DNA from: Massilia niastensis DSM 21313
Lineage (GTDB): Bacteria > Pseudomonadota > Gammaproteobacteria > Burkholderiales > Burkholderiaceae_D
Direction: 5' to 3'
NCBI RefSeq assembly: GCF_000382345.1
Contig: NZ_KB908107.1
Span: 1 to 64,000 of the forward strand
Length of the DNA stretch: 64,000 nucleotides
In this document: piece after piece, positions 1-8,732 of the stretch
Position numbering within the stretch: position 1 is the first letter of the stretch
Layout of the letters: each line of letters opens with the position of its first letter
Made by a program: the position numbers and the translations under genes
Notes under the pieces: model-generated
The model's database searches: none
The model's input: only the letters and a program-made list of their open reading frames with translations
Told to the model about the DNA's origin: nothing

Positions 1-206
1 TGCCGTACCGAACGATGACGGTACAAGGCCAACGCAATGACCAGCCACACTACCTGCTGTGCTGGCAAACGTCTTCGTCGAATGCTCGCCTTACCTGTAT
101 GGCTGAGCGCCTGCTCGATCCACTCAACTGGCAGATGCTCACCCAGCCGTTGCCAATCAGGAGCGGGAAGATCTGCGGTTACAAGTGGGAGGGTATCGGC
201 TAGCAT
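1..206 (-). CDS. IS4-family transposase, N-terminal part (cut by window start)
   Basis: The minus strand from an ATG at 204-206 is open to the window edge (68 codons). The peptide has the pattern of the Nterm_IS4 domain: a stretch reading HLPVEWIEQALSHTGKAS, then RRRRLPAQQVVWLVIALAL and YRHRSVR. This domain opens DDE transposases of the IS4 family, which cut and paste their element. The catalytic DDE part would lie to the left, outside the window, so it cannot be said whether the element is intact. The IS end should lie between 206 and about 390; an ACTCTGACCCT motif at 285-294 is one candidate boundary. The short plus-strand frames over the same bases have no recognisable content. Confidence 0.8.
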   Translation of the reverse strand, partial: MLADTLPLVTADLPAPDWQRLGEHLPVEWIEQALSHTGKASIRRRRLPAQQVVWLVIALALYRHRSVR

Positions 207-282
207 CGGAACCGCAGGTTAACAGAGCCGCTACACGTTTACAACAGCCAAATGATCAAAGGTGGCTTAACTTAACCGCATT

Positions 283-390
283 AGACTCTGACCCTAATTA
301 TTGGGAGTGCTGAGCTTGGCTAAAAGAAATAGGGTCAGAGTTGAATTAACGGAAACTTTTAAAAGTTGTCTGTTAATTCTACTCTGACCC
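283..390. repeat. REP-like palindromes with AGGGTCAGAGT motif
   Basis: AGGGTCAGAGTTGAATTAAC at 331-350 is the inverse of 371-390 with one mismatch. The loop contains a further perfect palindrome, AACTTTTAAAAGTT, so the whole 60 bases can fold into one long hairpin. A third partial copy of the motif, CTCTGACCCT, lies at 285-294. Repeats of this look are often scattered in proteobacterial genomes as REP or transposon-end sequences; assignment to a family is inference. They lie between the IS4 fragment and the 3' end of rhlE, and the hairpin could also stop rhlE transcription. The 207-432 stretch holds no other feature that I can see. Confidence 0.65.
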
Positions 391-432
391 TACGTTTAGC
401 TTTCCTGGCCCTGGCTTGGGCCTGGCCTGGGC

Positions 433-1800
433 TTAGCGGTCGCGGTTGGGGCGGGAGGCCGGGGAGTGGGAGCGGGCGCCGGCGCCGCTGCGTTTCGGGG
501 CGCTGGAGGGGGCGGCGCCTGGGGCGCGCGGCTTGGCGCCGTTGCCGGCGCTGCCGGCGCTGCGGTTGCCGCCCGGACGACCACCACCACGGTTGGCATG
601 GCCCGGGGCGCCGCTGCGCAGCTGGATCGGCTGCGCACGCGCGGTCGGATCCGGCTCGAAACCGGGGATCACGTGACGCGGCAGGGTCTGCTTGATCAGC
701 TTTTCGATGTCTTTCAGCATCTGGTGCTCGTCGACGCAGACCAGCGAGACAGCTTCACCCGTGGCGCCGGCGCGGCCGGTACGGCCGATGCGGTGCACGT
801 AGTCTTCCGGCACGTTCGGCAGGTCGTAGTTCACCACGTGCGGCAGCTGGTCGATGTCGATGCCGCGCGCCGCGATGTCGGTCGCCACCAGCACCTGCAG
901 GCTGCCATCCTTGAATTCAGCCAGCGCCTTGGTGCGCGCCGACTGGCTCTTGTTGCCGTGGATCGCCATCGCGCCGATGCCGTCCTTGCCCAGTTGCTCC
1001 ACCAGCTTGTTGGCGCCGTGCTTGGTGCGCGTGAACACCAGCACCTGGTGCCAGTTGTTGGTCTTGATCAGGTGCGCCAGCATCGGGTGCTTCTTGTCGC
1101 GGTCCACCGGGTGGATCGTTTGCGCAATGACTTCCACCGTCGAGTTGCGGCGTGCCACTTCGATCGACGCCGGGTTGTCCAGCAGGCGGTCGGCCAGGGC
1201 CTTGATCTCGTCGGAGAAGGTGGCCGAGAACAGCAGGTTCTGGCGCTTTGGCGGCAGCACCGCCAGCACCTTGCGGATGTCGTGGATGAAGCCCATGTCG
1301 AGCATGCGGTCGGCTTCGTCCAGGATCAGGATTTCGATGTTCTTCAGGTCGACCGTGCCCTGGCCGACGTGGTCGAGCAGGCGGCCCGGGGTAGCGACCA
1401 GGATGTCGACGCCCTGCTTGAGCAGCTTGATCTGCGGGTTGATGCCGACCCCGCCGAAGATCACGGCCGAATTCAGGTTGGTGTACTTGCCATACACGCG
1501 CACGCTTTCCTCGACCTGGGCCGCGAGCTCGCGCGTCGGGGTCAGGACCAGGGCGCGGATCTGGCGCGGCACGGTCTTGTTGCGCAGCGCGCTGCCGACC
1601 TTGTCGGTCGACAGGCGGTGCAGGATCGGCAGGGTGAAACCGGCGGTCTTGCCGGTGCCGGTCTGGGCGCCGGCCAGCAGGTCGCCGCCGTTCAGCACTG
1701 CAGGAATCGCCTGGCTCTGGATCGGCGTCGGTGCGGTGTAACCTTGTTCAGTGACGGCGCGCACGATGGCCTCGGACAGGCCAAGTGTAGAAAATGACAT
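433..1800 (-). CDS. rhlE: DEAD-box ATP-dependent RNA helicase RhlE
   Basis: A 455-residue DEAD-box helicase that unwinds short RNA duplexes using ATP; the RhlE group acts in ribosome maturation and RNA turnover in the cytoplasm. The ordered motifs are visible: Q motif (TPIQSQAIP), Walker A (AQTGTGKT), PTRELA, DEAD (DEADRMLDMGF), SAT, ARGIDIDQLPHVVNYD and HRIGRTGRAG. After about residue 375 comes a basic Gly/Arg/Pro/Ala-rich tail, typical of RhlE and likely RNA-binding. The start MSFSTLGLSEAI fits the family. It is transcribed away from suhB, with REP-like hairpins beyond its 3' end. Confidence 0.95.
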   Translation of the reverse strand: MSFSTLGLSEAIVRAVTEQGYTAPTPIQSQAIPAVLNGGDLLAGAQTGTGKTAGFTLPILHRLSTDKVGSALRNKTVPRQIRALVLTPTRELAAQVEESVRVYGKYTNLNSAVIFGGVGINPQIKLLKQGVDILVATPGRLLDHVGQGTVDLKNIEILILDEADRMLDMGFIHDIRKVLAVLPPKRQNLLFSATFSDEIKALADRLLDNPASIEVARRNSTVEVIAQTIHPVDRDKKHPMLAHLIKTNNWHQVLVFTRTKHGANKLVEQLGKDGIGAMAIHGNKSQSARTKALAEFKDGSLQVLVATDIAARGIDIDQLPHVVNYDLPNVPEDYVHRIGRTGRAGATGEAVSLVCVDEHQMLKDIEKLIKQTLPRHVIPGFEPDPTARAQPIQLRSGAPGHANRGGGRPGGNRSAGSAGNGAKPRAPGAAPSSAPKRSGAGARSHSPASRPNRDR

Positions 1801-2065
1801 AAATTCTCAGTAAAGAGTGGCCCGTCGCCAAAGGAGGCGTCAGTCCAGGAATTGAATTACTAATGCGGCGGGCGGAATTAAAAAGTCCGCATGCCCGGAC
1901 GCTGCCGCTGTACGGCTAGCTGGGATTATAGTGAAAGATGTTTCACTGTGGAAAGTTTTTTGATCGGCGCTTTCCGGCCGGTGACGCGGGACGAGCAGGA
2001 TAATGCTGCCAGCCTACCCTGGCGAGCAGGGCAAGGCCGGTCGTCCCGGAAGCACGGAGGGTATT

Positions 2066-2854
2066 TTACGCGAAAGGCGAGAGCAGCGTGACCATGGCCC
2101 CGAAAACCTTCGGACCGGCGGCCAGCACGTCGCCTTTGTGCAGGTATTCGGATTCGCCGTTGAACTCGCCGACGATGCCGCCGGCTTCGGTCACGAGCAG
2201 GGCGCCCGCGGCGATATCCCAGACCTTCAGGCCCTTCTCGAAGTAGCCGTCGATGCGGCCGGCGGCGACGTTCGCCAGTTCCAGGGCCGCCGAGCCGCCG
2301 CTGCGCACGCCATGGCAGCGCGAGGCGACCACTTCGTACATGCGCAGGTATTCGGCCAGCGCGCGCGGATCCGGGCCATGGCCGGCACCCAGCAGGGCCT
2401 TGCCGATGCGGTCGTGGTTGCGCACGCGGATGCGCTTGTCGTTCAGGTAGGCGCCGCCGCCCTTGGAGGCGGTGAACAGGTCGTTGCGGACCGGGTCGTA
2501 GACCAGGGCCTGGGTGATTACGCCGCGCTGCTGGAGCGCGATCGAGATGCAGTAGTTGGGGTAGCCGTGCAGGAAGTTGGTGGTGCCATCGATCGGGTCG
2601 ATGATCCACACGAATTCACTCTCGTCGTTCAGGTTGCTCGATGCGCCGGTTTCTTCCGCCAGGATGGCGTGGTCGGGGTAGGCTTTCAGCAGCGTCTCCA
2701 CGATCGCCTGTTCCGCCGCCTGGTCGACGTCGGTGACGAAATCGTTATGATTCTTTTCGGAGATGGTGATGCGGTCGAGATCGAAGGACGCGCGGTTGAT
2801 GACGGTGGCGGCGCGGCGAGCGGCCTTGACGGCCGTGTTGAGCATTGGGTGCAT
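2066..2854 (-). CDS. suhB: Inositol-1-monophosphatase family protein SuhB
   Basis: A 262-residue Mg2+-dependent phosphatase of the inositol monophosphatase fold. Metal-site motifs are present: EETGASS near residue 68, WIIDPIDGTTNFLHG near 85-100 and KVWDIAAGALLVTEAGG near 210-225. In E. coli SuhB also joins the rRNA antitermination complex. The N-terminus MHPMLNTAVKAARRAA matches the usual SuhB start. It is divergent from trmJ, 164 bases apart, an arrangement common in beta- and gammaproteobacteria. Confidence 0.95.
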   Translation of the reverse strand: MHPMLNTAVKAARRAATVINRASFDLDRITISEKNHNDFVTDVDQAAEQAIVETLLKAYPDHAILAEETGASSNLNDESEFVWIIDPIDGTTNFLHGYPNYCISIALQQRGVITQALVYDPVRNDLFTASKGGGAYLNDKRIRVRNHDRIGKALLGAGHGPDPRALAEYLRMYEVVASRCHGVRSGGSAALELANVAAGRIDGYFEKGLKVWDIAAGALLVTEAGGIVGEFNGESEYLHKGDVLAAGPKVFGAMVTLLSPFA

Positions 2855-3018
2855 GAAGGCTTTCCGTGAAAAACGCGAACGCCCACCAACGCACGCGGCG
2901 CCGTGAACGGTCAGCTATGAGAGTAGATTAAAGAGCAAAGCGGTGCCGAACCCGTTACAATCGCGAACCTTCGTCCGCCAATTCCAACCGTTCGCACCGC
3001 GCGATGGCGCTATTGTAA

Positions 3019-3780
3019 ATGAACCCGACCGAAATCGACACTTCTCTTTTCAAACGCCTGCGCTTCGTGCTGGTCGAAACCAGTCGCGCCGGCAACATCG
3101 GCGCCGTGGCGCGCGCGATGAAGACGATGGGATTCAGCGAGCTCGTGCTGGTCACGCCGAAATGCGCCGAGCCCCTGACGGACCCGGAAGCGGTGGCCTT
3201 CGCCAGCGGCGCGATCGACGTGCTGGGCAATGCCCGCATCGTGGGCAGCATCGGCGAAGCGCTGGAAGGCTGCAACTTCGCCGCCGCCGTCTCGGCCCGC
3301 CTGCGCGAATTCTCGCCGCCGGTCTGGACCCCGCGCGAGTTCGCCGCCCACGCCGCCGCCCAGGCCGAACTGCGCCCGGCGCTCGTGCTCGGCAACGAGC
3401 GCTTCGGCCTGCCGAACCACATCGTCGAGCAGTGCAACGTCCTGATCAACATCCCGGCCAATCCCGAGTATTCCTCGCTCAACCTGTCGCAGGCCGCCCA
3501 GGTGCTGGCCTACGAGGCGCGCCTGGCCGCCATCGGCGACGGCATCGATGCGCGCGGCGTCGGCTTCCATGGCGATGCCGCCAGCGTGGCCCAGATCGAG
3601 GGCATGTATGCGCACCTCGAAGAGGCGCTGGTGGCGGTCGGCTTCCTGGATGCCGGCAATCCGAAGAAGCTGATGCCGCGCCTGAAGCGCCTGTTCGCCC
3701 GCACCCAGCTCGAGACCGAGGAAGTCAACATCCTGCGCGGCATCGCGCGCCAGATCCTCAAGCACACGCCGCCGCGCTGA
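3019..3780 (+). CDS. trmJ: tRNA (cytidine/uridine-2'-O-)-methyltransferase TrmJ
   Basis: A 253-residue SPOUT-class methyltransferase. TrmJ uses S-adenosylmethionine to 2'-O-methylate the ribose at position 32 of certain tRNAs. The sequence has the N-terminal VLVETSRAGNIGAVARAMK signature and the C-terminal trefoil-knot motifs LVLGNERFGLPN and IPANPEYSSLNLSQA, where SAM binds. The length fits the family. A TACAAT box at 2956-2961 is a possible -10 element for this gene. It lies divergent from suhB. Confidence 0.94.
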   Translation: MNPTEIDTSLFKRLRFVLVETSRAGNIGAVARAMKTMGFSELVLVTPKCAEPLTDPEAVAFASGAIDVLGNARIVGSIGEALEGCNFAAAVSARLREFSPPVWTPREFAAHAAAQAELRPALVLGNERFGLPNHIVEQCNVLINIPANPEYSSLNLSQAAQVLAYEARLAAIGDGIDARGVGFHGDAASVAQIEGMYAHLEEALVAVGFLDAGNPKKLMPRLKRLFARTQLETEEVNILRGIARQILKHTPPR

Positions 3781-3886
3781 GGCGCGGCCGGAGTCCGGTT
3801 CCGGCTAGACGCCATCCTCTAGTCCAGCCCGCCGACCTGCGCCGACCCTTGGCGTACACTGGCGAAAAAACGACAAGAGGTCTGAG

Positions 3887-4405
3887 ATGGCGACTTCACG
3901 CAGGACTTTCCTGGCAGCGGGCGGCCTGGCCGCGCTGGCGCTGGCCGGCGGCGGGACCTGGTACCGCTTGCGGCACGCGCCGCCGCACCGCTTCGCACTC
4001 GACGGCGAGGCGCGCGCCGCACTGCACGCGATCATCCCGGCGCTCCTGGCGGGCGCGCTGCCGGATGACCCGGCCCGGCGCGCGCTGGCGCTCGCCTCCG
4101 TGACGGACGGCGTGCACGCGGCCATCCTCGGCCTGCCGCCCGCCACCCAGAAGGAAGTCCAGGACCTGTTCGGACTGCTGGCGCTGGCGCCGGCGCGCCG
4201 CCTGCTCACCGGGATCCCGGACGGCTGGCGCAACGCCACTCCCGACCGGGTCGGCGCCTTCCTGCAGGACTGGCGCCTGCACCGCCTGGGCCTGCTGCGC
4301 ACCGCCTACCACGCGCTGCACGACCTGGTGCTGGGCGCCTGGTACGCCCAGCCGGCCAGCTGGGCGGCGATCGGCTACCCCGGGCCGTTGACGGAGCTGG
4401 CATGA
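3887..4405 (+). CDS. Tat-signal small subunit of a GMC dehydrogenase (gluconate 2-dehydrogenase subunit 3-like)
   Basis: A 172-residue protein opening with a twin-arginine signal (SRRTFLAAGG, then a hydrophobic run). The C-terminus ends in WAAIGYPGPL, a pattern seen in the small subunits that accompany GMC-type membrane dehydrogenases such as gluconate 2-dehydrogenase. In those complexes the small subunit carries the Tat signal and co-exports the flavoprotein. Its stop overlaps the next start by ATGA (4402-4405), so the two are translationally coupled, and the next protein is a GMC flavoprotein without its own signal. The substrate is not predictable from sequence. Confidence 0.75.
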   Translation: MATSRRTFLAAGGLAALALAGGGTWYRLRHAPPHRFALDGEARAALHAIIPALLAGALPDDPARRALALASVTDGVHAAILGLPPATQKEVQDLFGLLALAPARRLLTGIPDGWRNATPDRVGAFLQDWRLHRLGLLRTAYHALHDLVLGAWYAQPASWAAIGYPGPLTELA

Positions 4406-6030
4406 GCGCGGCGCACGGCCTCGTCCCCGATCCGATCCAGGCCGGCCTGGCGCGCGGCTGGAAGGTGGTCGACGCCGCCGCCCTGCATGAAGACCGCGCG
4501 ATGACGGCCGATGTCGTCATCGTCGGCAGCGGCGCCGGCGGCGCGGTCAGCGCCGAGATCCTGGCCAGGTCCGGCCTGTCGGTGATCGTGGTCGAGGAGG
4601 GCCCGCTGAAATCCTCGCGCGACTTCAGGATGGACGAAGCCGAGGCCTACCCGGCGCTGTACCAGGAATCGGCCGCGCGCAAGAGCGCGGACAAGGGCAT
4701 CAACATCCTCCAGGGCCGCGCGGTGGGCGGCTCCACCACCGTCAACTGGACCTCGAGCTTCCGCACCCCGGACGCCACCCTGGCGTGGTGGCGCCAGCGC
4801 CATGGGCTCGCCGAAGCCACGCCGGAGGCGCTGGCGCCCTGGTTCGCGATGGCCGAACGGCGCCTCGGCATCGACGACTGGCAGGCCGGCCCCAACGAGA
4901 ACAACGACATCCTGCGCCGTGGCGCCGACAGGCTGGGCATCCCGACCGGCTTCATCCGGCGCAACGTGCGCGGCTGCTGGAACCTCGGCTACTGCGGCAT
5001 GGGCTGTCCCACCAACGCCAAGCAGTCGATGCTGGTGACCTGCATCCCGGCCGCGCTCGACCAGGGCGCGACCCTGGTCACGCGCGCCCGCGCACAGGCA
5101 CTGCGCATCCGCGGCGAGCGCGTCGAGGAAGTGCTGTGCCACGCCCTCGACCCGGGCGGCGTGCTGCCGAGCGGACGCCTGCTGCGCCTGCGCGCGCGCC
5201 ACGTGGTGGTGGCCGGCGGCGCGATCAATTCGCCCGCGCTGCTGCTGCGATCAAGGGCGCCCGACCCCGGCGGCCAGCTCGGCAAGCGCACCTTCCTGCA
5301 CCCGACCCTGGTCTCGGCCGCCTTCTTCCCGCAGCGCGTGGACGGCTGGGCCGGCGCGCCGCAGACCGTGTATTCGGACCACTTCCTGGGCGCCGCCCCA
5401 ATCGACGGACCGCTGGGCTACAAGCTGGAAGCGCCGCCGCTGCATCCGCTGCTGCTGGCCACCACCATGCCCGGCTTCGGGGAGGGGCATGCGGCGATGA
5501 TGCGCGATTTCCCGCACATGCAGGGCATGCTGGCGCTGCTGCGCGACGGCTTCCACGCCGACTCGCCGGGCGGCGCGGTGCGCCTGCGGCCCGACGGCAG
5601 CCCGGAACTCGACTATCCGCTGAACGCTACCCTGTGGGAAGGCGCGCGCCGGGCCTTGCTCAGCATGGCCGAGATCCAGTTCGCCGCCGGCGCGCGCAGC
5701 GTGCAGCCGGCGCACGAGATGGCGCGCCGCTACACCAGCTGGGAGGAGGCGCGGCGCGGGATCGCCGCGCTGCCGCAGCGCGTGCACCTGACGCGGGTGG
5801 CCTCGGCCCACGTGATGGGCGGCTGCGCGATGGCGGGCGACGAGCGCCTCGGGGTCACCGATCCGGACGGGCGCTACCGCGGCCTGCTGAACCTGTCGGT
5901 GCACGACGGCTCGCTGTTCCCGACCTCGATCGGCGCCAATCCGCAGCTGAGCATCTACGGCATCGCGGCGCGCCTGGCGAGCAGGCTGGCCGCTGCGCTG
6001 ACCGGCCGTCCGGCGGCGCCGCTGGCCTGA
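4402..6030 (+). CDS. GMC-family FAD-dependent oxidoreductase
   Basis: A 542-residue glucose-methanol-choline oxidoreductase, oxidising an alcohol or sugar-type substrate with FAD. The FAD-binding loop VVIVGSGAGGAVSAE lies near residues 36-50. A Cys-rich segment, NLGYCGMGCPTNAKQ, lies near 195. The C-terminal GMC signature HVMGGCAMAG and the active-site region IGANPQLSIYG lie near 470-520. It has no signal peptide, so export probably depends on the Tat-signal partner encoded just upstream. No cytochrome gene is adjacent, but a triheme cytochrome of the type used by such enzymes is at 22414-23682. Confidence 0.88.
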   Translation: MSAAHGLVPDPIQAGLARGWKVVDAAALHEDRAMTADVVIVGSGAGGAVSAEILARSGLSVIVVEEGPLKSSRDFRMDEAEAYPALYQESAARKSADKGINILQGRAVGGSTTVNWTSSFRTPDATLAWWRQRHGLAEATPEALAPWFAMAERRLGIDDWQAGPNENNDILRRGADRLGIPTGFIRRNVRGCWNLGYCGMGCPTNAKQSMLVTCIPAALDQGATLVTRARAQALRIRGERVEEVLCHALDPGGVLPSGRLLRLRARHVVVAGGAINSPALLLRSRAPDPGGQLGKRTFLHPTLVSAAFFPQRVDGWAGAPQTVYSDHFLGAAPIDGPLGYKLEAPPLHPLLLATTMPGFGEGHAAMMRDFPHMQGMLALLRDGFHADSPGGAVRLRPDGSPELDYPLNATLWEGARRALLSMAEIQFAAGARSVQPAHEMARRYTSWEEARRGIAALPQRVHLTRVASAHVMGGCAMAGDERLGVTDPDGRYRGLLNLSVHDGSLFPTSIGANPQLSIYGIAARLASRLAAALTGRPAAPLA

Positions 6031-6034
6031 AGCC

Positions 6035-6988
6035 ATGCGCGCGCGCAGCCTGCTCAAGCTGGTCCTGCTGGTGCAGGCGCTGGCCGCGCTCGGGATCGGC
6101 CTGGCCGCGCTGCATGTGTTCGGCGCCAGCCGCTGGCAGGCGCTGGCGGCGGGGCTGGGCAGCGTGGTGCTGGTGCGCATGCTCATCAACGCCAACAACT
6201 TCGCGATGAGCGCGCGCTTCGCCAGCCCGACCCCCCGCCAGTTCCAGCTGGGACTGGGGGCGCGCCTGGCCCTGTTCGCCGAGGAGTTCGCGGCCAGCAT
6301 GCTGTACTCGTCCTGGTACATGACGCGCGCCGTGGCGCGCACCCGGATCTACCCGGAGTCCGGCGTGCCGCCGGTGCTGCTGCTGCACGGCTATGGCTGC
6401 AACAGCGGCTACTGGTCGCACCTGCTGCCGCTGCTCGATGCGGCCAGGATCAGCCATGCCTCGGTCGACCTGGAGCCGCTGACCGGCGACATCGACGGCT
6501 ACGCGCCGCTGGTCGACGGCGCGGTGCGCGCGCTGTGCGCCCAGGCCGGCAGCGAGCAGGTGATCGTGGTCGCGCACAGCATGGGCGGACTGGTGGCGCG
6601 CGCCTGGATGCGCACGGGCGGCTGCCGGCGGGTGGCGCGCCTGATCACGCTCGGCACGCCGCACCACGGCACCAGCCTGGCGGCCTTCGGGGTCGGCGCG
6701 AACGCGGCCCAGATGCGCCGCCTCGGGGTGGAGGGGCCGGAAAGCGACTGGCTGCGCGCGCTCGGCGCCTGCGAGGAGGCGGCCACGCGCGCCCTGGTCA
6801 CCTCGATCTATACCCACCACGACAACATCATCGCGCCCCAGACCTCGAGCGTCCTGCCGGGCGCGCGCAACCTGGCCTTCGGCGGCGTCGGACACGTGGC
6901 GCTGGGCCGCAACCCGCGCGTGCTGGCGGCGGTCATGGAGGAAATCGCGCGCCTGGGCCGGGCGCGCAAAGCCGGCCCGGCGGCCTGA
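6035..6988 (+). CDS. Membrane-anchored alpha/beta hydrolase (lipase/esterase-like)
   Basis: A 317-residue protein beginning with two hydrophobic segments (about residues 6-28 and 32-52), followed by an alpha/beta-hydrolase domain. The oxyanion region is LLLHGYGCNSGYW, the nucleophile elbow is AHSMGG (Ser near 182), and LGTPHHGT follows, as in triacylglycerol lipases and PGAP1-like esterases. The likely catalytic His is in the GGVGHVALG segment near the end. It starts 5 bases after the GMC gene and is probably its third operon member. The substrate is unknown. Confidence 0.82.
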   Translation: MRARSLLKLVLLVQALAALGIGLAALHVFGASRWQALAAGLGSVVLVRMLINANNFAMSARFASPTPRQFQLGLGARLALFAEEFAASMLYSSWYMTRAVARTRIYPESGVPPVLLLHGYGCNSGYWSHLLPLLDAARISHASVDLEPLTGDIDGYAPLVDGAVRALCAQAGSEQVIVVAHSMGGLVARAWMRTGGCRRVARLITLGTPHHGTSLAAFGVGANAAQMRRLGVEGPESDWLRALGACEEAATRALVTSIYTHHDNIIAPQTSSVLPGARNLAFGGVGHVALGRNPRVLAAVMEEIARLGRARKAGPAA

Positions 6989-7120
6989 CTCTCTGTCTTA
7001 TGGGAGAGCCGGCGCGCCGCCACGCGCAGGGCGACGGGGCGGGCGCCGGCCGCCGCGGCAAACCGGATCGCCGGGTGCGGCGTGGTACAGTGCACCCCAA
7101 TGCCGCAACCGGAGTGCCTC

Positions 7121-7876
7121 GTGGCCCGCATCCTCATCATCGAAGACAATCCCGCCAACATCGAACTCATGTCCTTCCTGCTGAACGCCTTCGGCCATAC
7201 GCCGCTGGTCGCATCGAATGGCGCGCGCGGGGTGGCGGCGGCGCGCGGCCAGCATCCGGACCTGGTCGCCTGCGACGTCAACCTGCCGGACATGAGCGGC
7301 TTCGCGGTCCTGTCCGCCCTCAAGGCCGAGCCGGCGCTGGCCGGGGTGCCGGTGCTGGCCGTGACCGCGCTGGCGATGAGCGGCGACCGCGAGAAGCTGC
7401 TGGCGGCCGGCTTCGACGGCTACATCAGCAAGCCGATCGAGCCGGAGGGCTTCGTGGCCCAGCTGGAGGCCTTCCTGCCGGCCGCGCAGCCGGCCCTGCT
7501 GCTGGTCGACGACGACCGCTTCATGCTGGGCGTGCTCGGCGACATGCTGGAGGGGCAGGGCTACCGCGTGCTCGGCGCCGGCTCGGGCGAAGAGGCCCTG
7601 GCGCTGCTCGAGCGCGAGCCGGTCGGCGTGATCCTGTGCGACCAGTCGATGCCGGGCATGTCCGGCACCGCGTTCCTGGCCGAGGCCGCGCGGCGCCATC
7701 CGGCCACGGTGCGCATCATGCTGTCGGGCCAGCTCGACCTGGCCGAGATCGAGGCGGCGATGGACGCCGGCGTGATCGACGGCCACTACGCCAAGCCGGC
7801 GGCGGCGGGCCCGCTGCGCGAGCGCATGGCGCTGGCCTTCCGCCTGCACGCCCGGCGCGCGGGCGGGGACGTATAG
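7121..7876 (+). CDS. Tandem-receiver (REC-REC) response regulator
   Basis: About 251 residues made of two CheY-like receiver domains and no output domain. Receiver 1 has the acidic pair in LIIEDN, the phosphoacceptor Asp in VACDVNLPD, and Lys in ISKPI. Receiver 2 has LLVDDD, Asp in ILCDQSMPG, and Lys in HYAKPA. I chose GTG 7121 because GGAG lies six bases upstream; ATG 7100 or GTG 7082 are in-frame alternatives. Such proteins relay phosphate or act on a partner by binding. No histidine kinase is adjacent. Confidence 0.82.
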   Translation: MARILIIEDNPANIELMSFLLNAFGHTPLVASNGARGVAAARGQHPDLVACDVNLPDMSGFAVLSALKAEPALAGVPVLAVTALAMSGDREKLLAAGFDGYISKPIEPEGFVAQLEAFLPAAQPALLLVDDDRFMLGVLGDMLEGQGYRVLGAGSGEEALALLEREPVGVILCDQSMPGMSGTAFLAEAARRHPATVRIMLSGQLDLAEIEAAMDAGVIDGHYAKPAAAGPLRERMALAFRLHARRAGGDV

Positions 7877-7976
7877 AAGCCGCGTTCGGCAGCGGCGTTT
7901 CACGCGCCAGGCCCGCTTCTGGACTGCCGTGCAAGCCGGCAGGCCGGGGCAGTTCCCGATTCGAGGAAGCATTCTA

Positions 7977-7990
7977 CGAACGACCGTTCG
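7977..7990. promoter_or_regulatory. Palindromic operator, probably for the adjacent TetR regulator
   Basis: CGAACGACCGTTCG has 6-base arms around a 2-base spacer, inside a wider imperfect dyad (TACGAACG / CGTTCGGT). It lies 37 bases upstream of the TetR-family start codon, where autoregulators of this family usually bind. Binding is inferred, not shown. Confidence 0.6.
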
Positions 7991-8027
7991 GTGTTATCCT
8001 TGCGGGAATACATTTCAGCTCGTCCCC

Positions 8028-8723
8028 ATGCAACAGAAAGCTCCACGCCGTACCCGTGAACGCATCCTCGAGCTCTCGCTCAGGCTGTTCAACGAGTTCG
8101 GCGAGCCGAATATCACGACTACGGTCATTGCCGAGGAGATGAATATCTCGCCCGGCAACCTGTATTACCACTTCCGTAACAAGGACGACATCGTCAATTC
8201 GATCTTCGTCCAGTTCGAAGCGGAGATCGAGCGCATCCTGACGGTGCCGGCCGGACGCCGCTCGAACATGGAAGACGTGTGGCTCTACCTGCACCTGATG
8301 TTCGAACTGATCTGGCGCTACCGTTTCTTCTACCGCGACCTGAACGACCTGCTGTCGCGTAACCGCAAGCTCGAGCTGCACTTCAAGGCGATCCTGGCGC
8401 ACAAGATCAAGGTGGCGCGCCAGCTGTGCGAGGATTTGCGCAGCGAAGGCTCGCTGGAAGCGTCCGACCCGCAGATCGGCGCGATGGCGACCAACATGGT
8501 GGTGGTGGCGACCTACTGGCTGTCCTACGAGTACGTGCGCAATCCGCGCAAGTACAGCGAGCAGCAGGCGATCGCCGACGCCCTCGCGCGCGGCTGCTAC
8601 CAGGTGCTGTCGATGGTCGGCCCCTACCTGCGCGGCGACACCCGCCTGCTGTTCGAGAAGCTGTCCGACGAATATCTCAAGAAGCTGTCCGCCGAGGCTC
8701 GGCCCGGCACCGATTTCCTGTAA
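8028..8723 (+). CDS. TetR/AcrR-family transcriptional regulator
   Basis: A 231-residue regulator. Residues 8-60 form the TetR HTH (TRERILELSLRLFNEFGE, then TTTVIAEEMNISPGNLYYHFRNKDDI), followed by an all-helical ligand-binding domain. The start ATG at 8028 (MQQKAPRRTRERIL) places the HTH at the usual distance from the N-terminus; an upstream in-frame extension would translate the operator region. A perfect dyad lies just upstream, suggesting autoregulation. The gene ahead of it is the double receiver, and the LOG-family gene follows 9 bases later, so the LOG gene is probably co-transcribed. The ligand cannot be predicted. Confidence 0.9.
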   Translation: MQQKAPRRTRERILELSLRLFNEFGEPNITTTVIAEEMNISPGNLYYHFRNKDDIVNSIFVQFEAEIERILTVPAGRRSNMEDVWLYLHLMFELIWRYRFFYRDLNDLLSRNRKLELHFKAILAHKIKVARQLCEDLRSEGSLEASDPQIGAMATNMVVVATYWLSYEYVRNPRKYSEQQAIADALARGCYQVLSMVGPYLRGDTRLLFEKLSDEYLKKLSAEARPGTDFL

Positions 8724-8732
8724 GGCCCAACA

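Noticed and set aside
15..222. Two small plus-strand frames at the window start
   Set aside because: The minus strand encodes a recognisable IS4 transposase N-terminus over the same bases.
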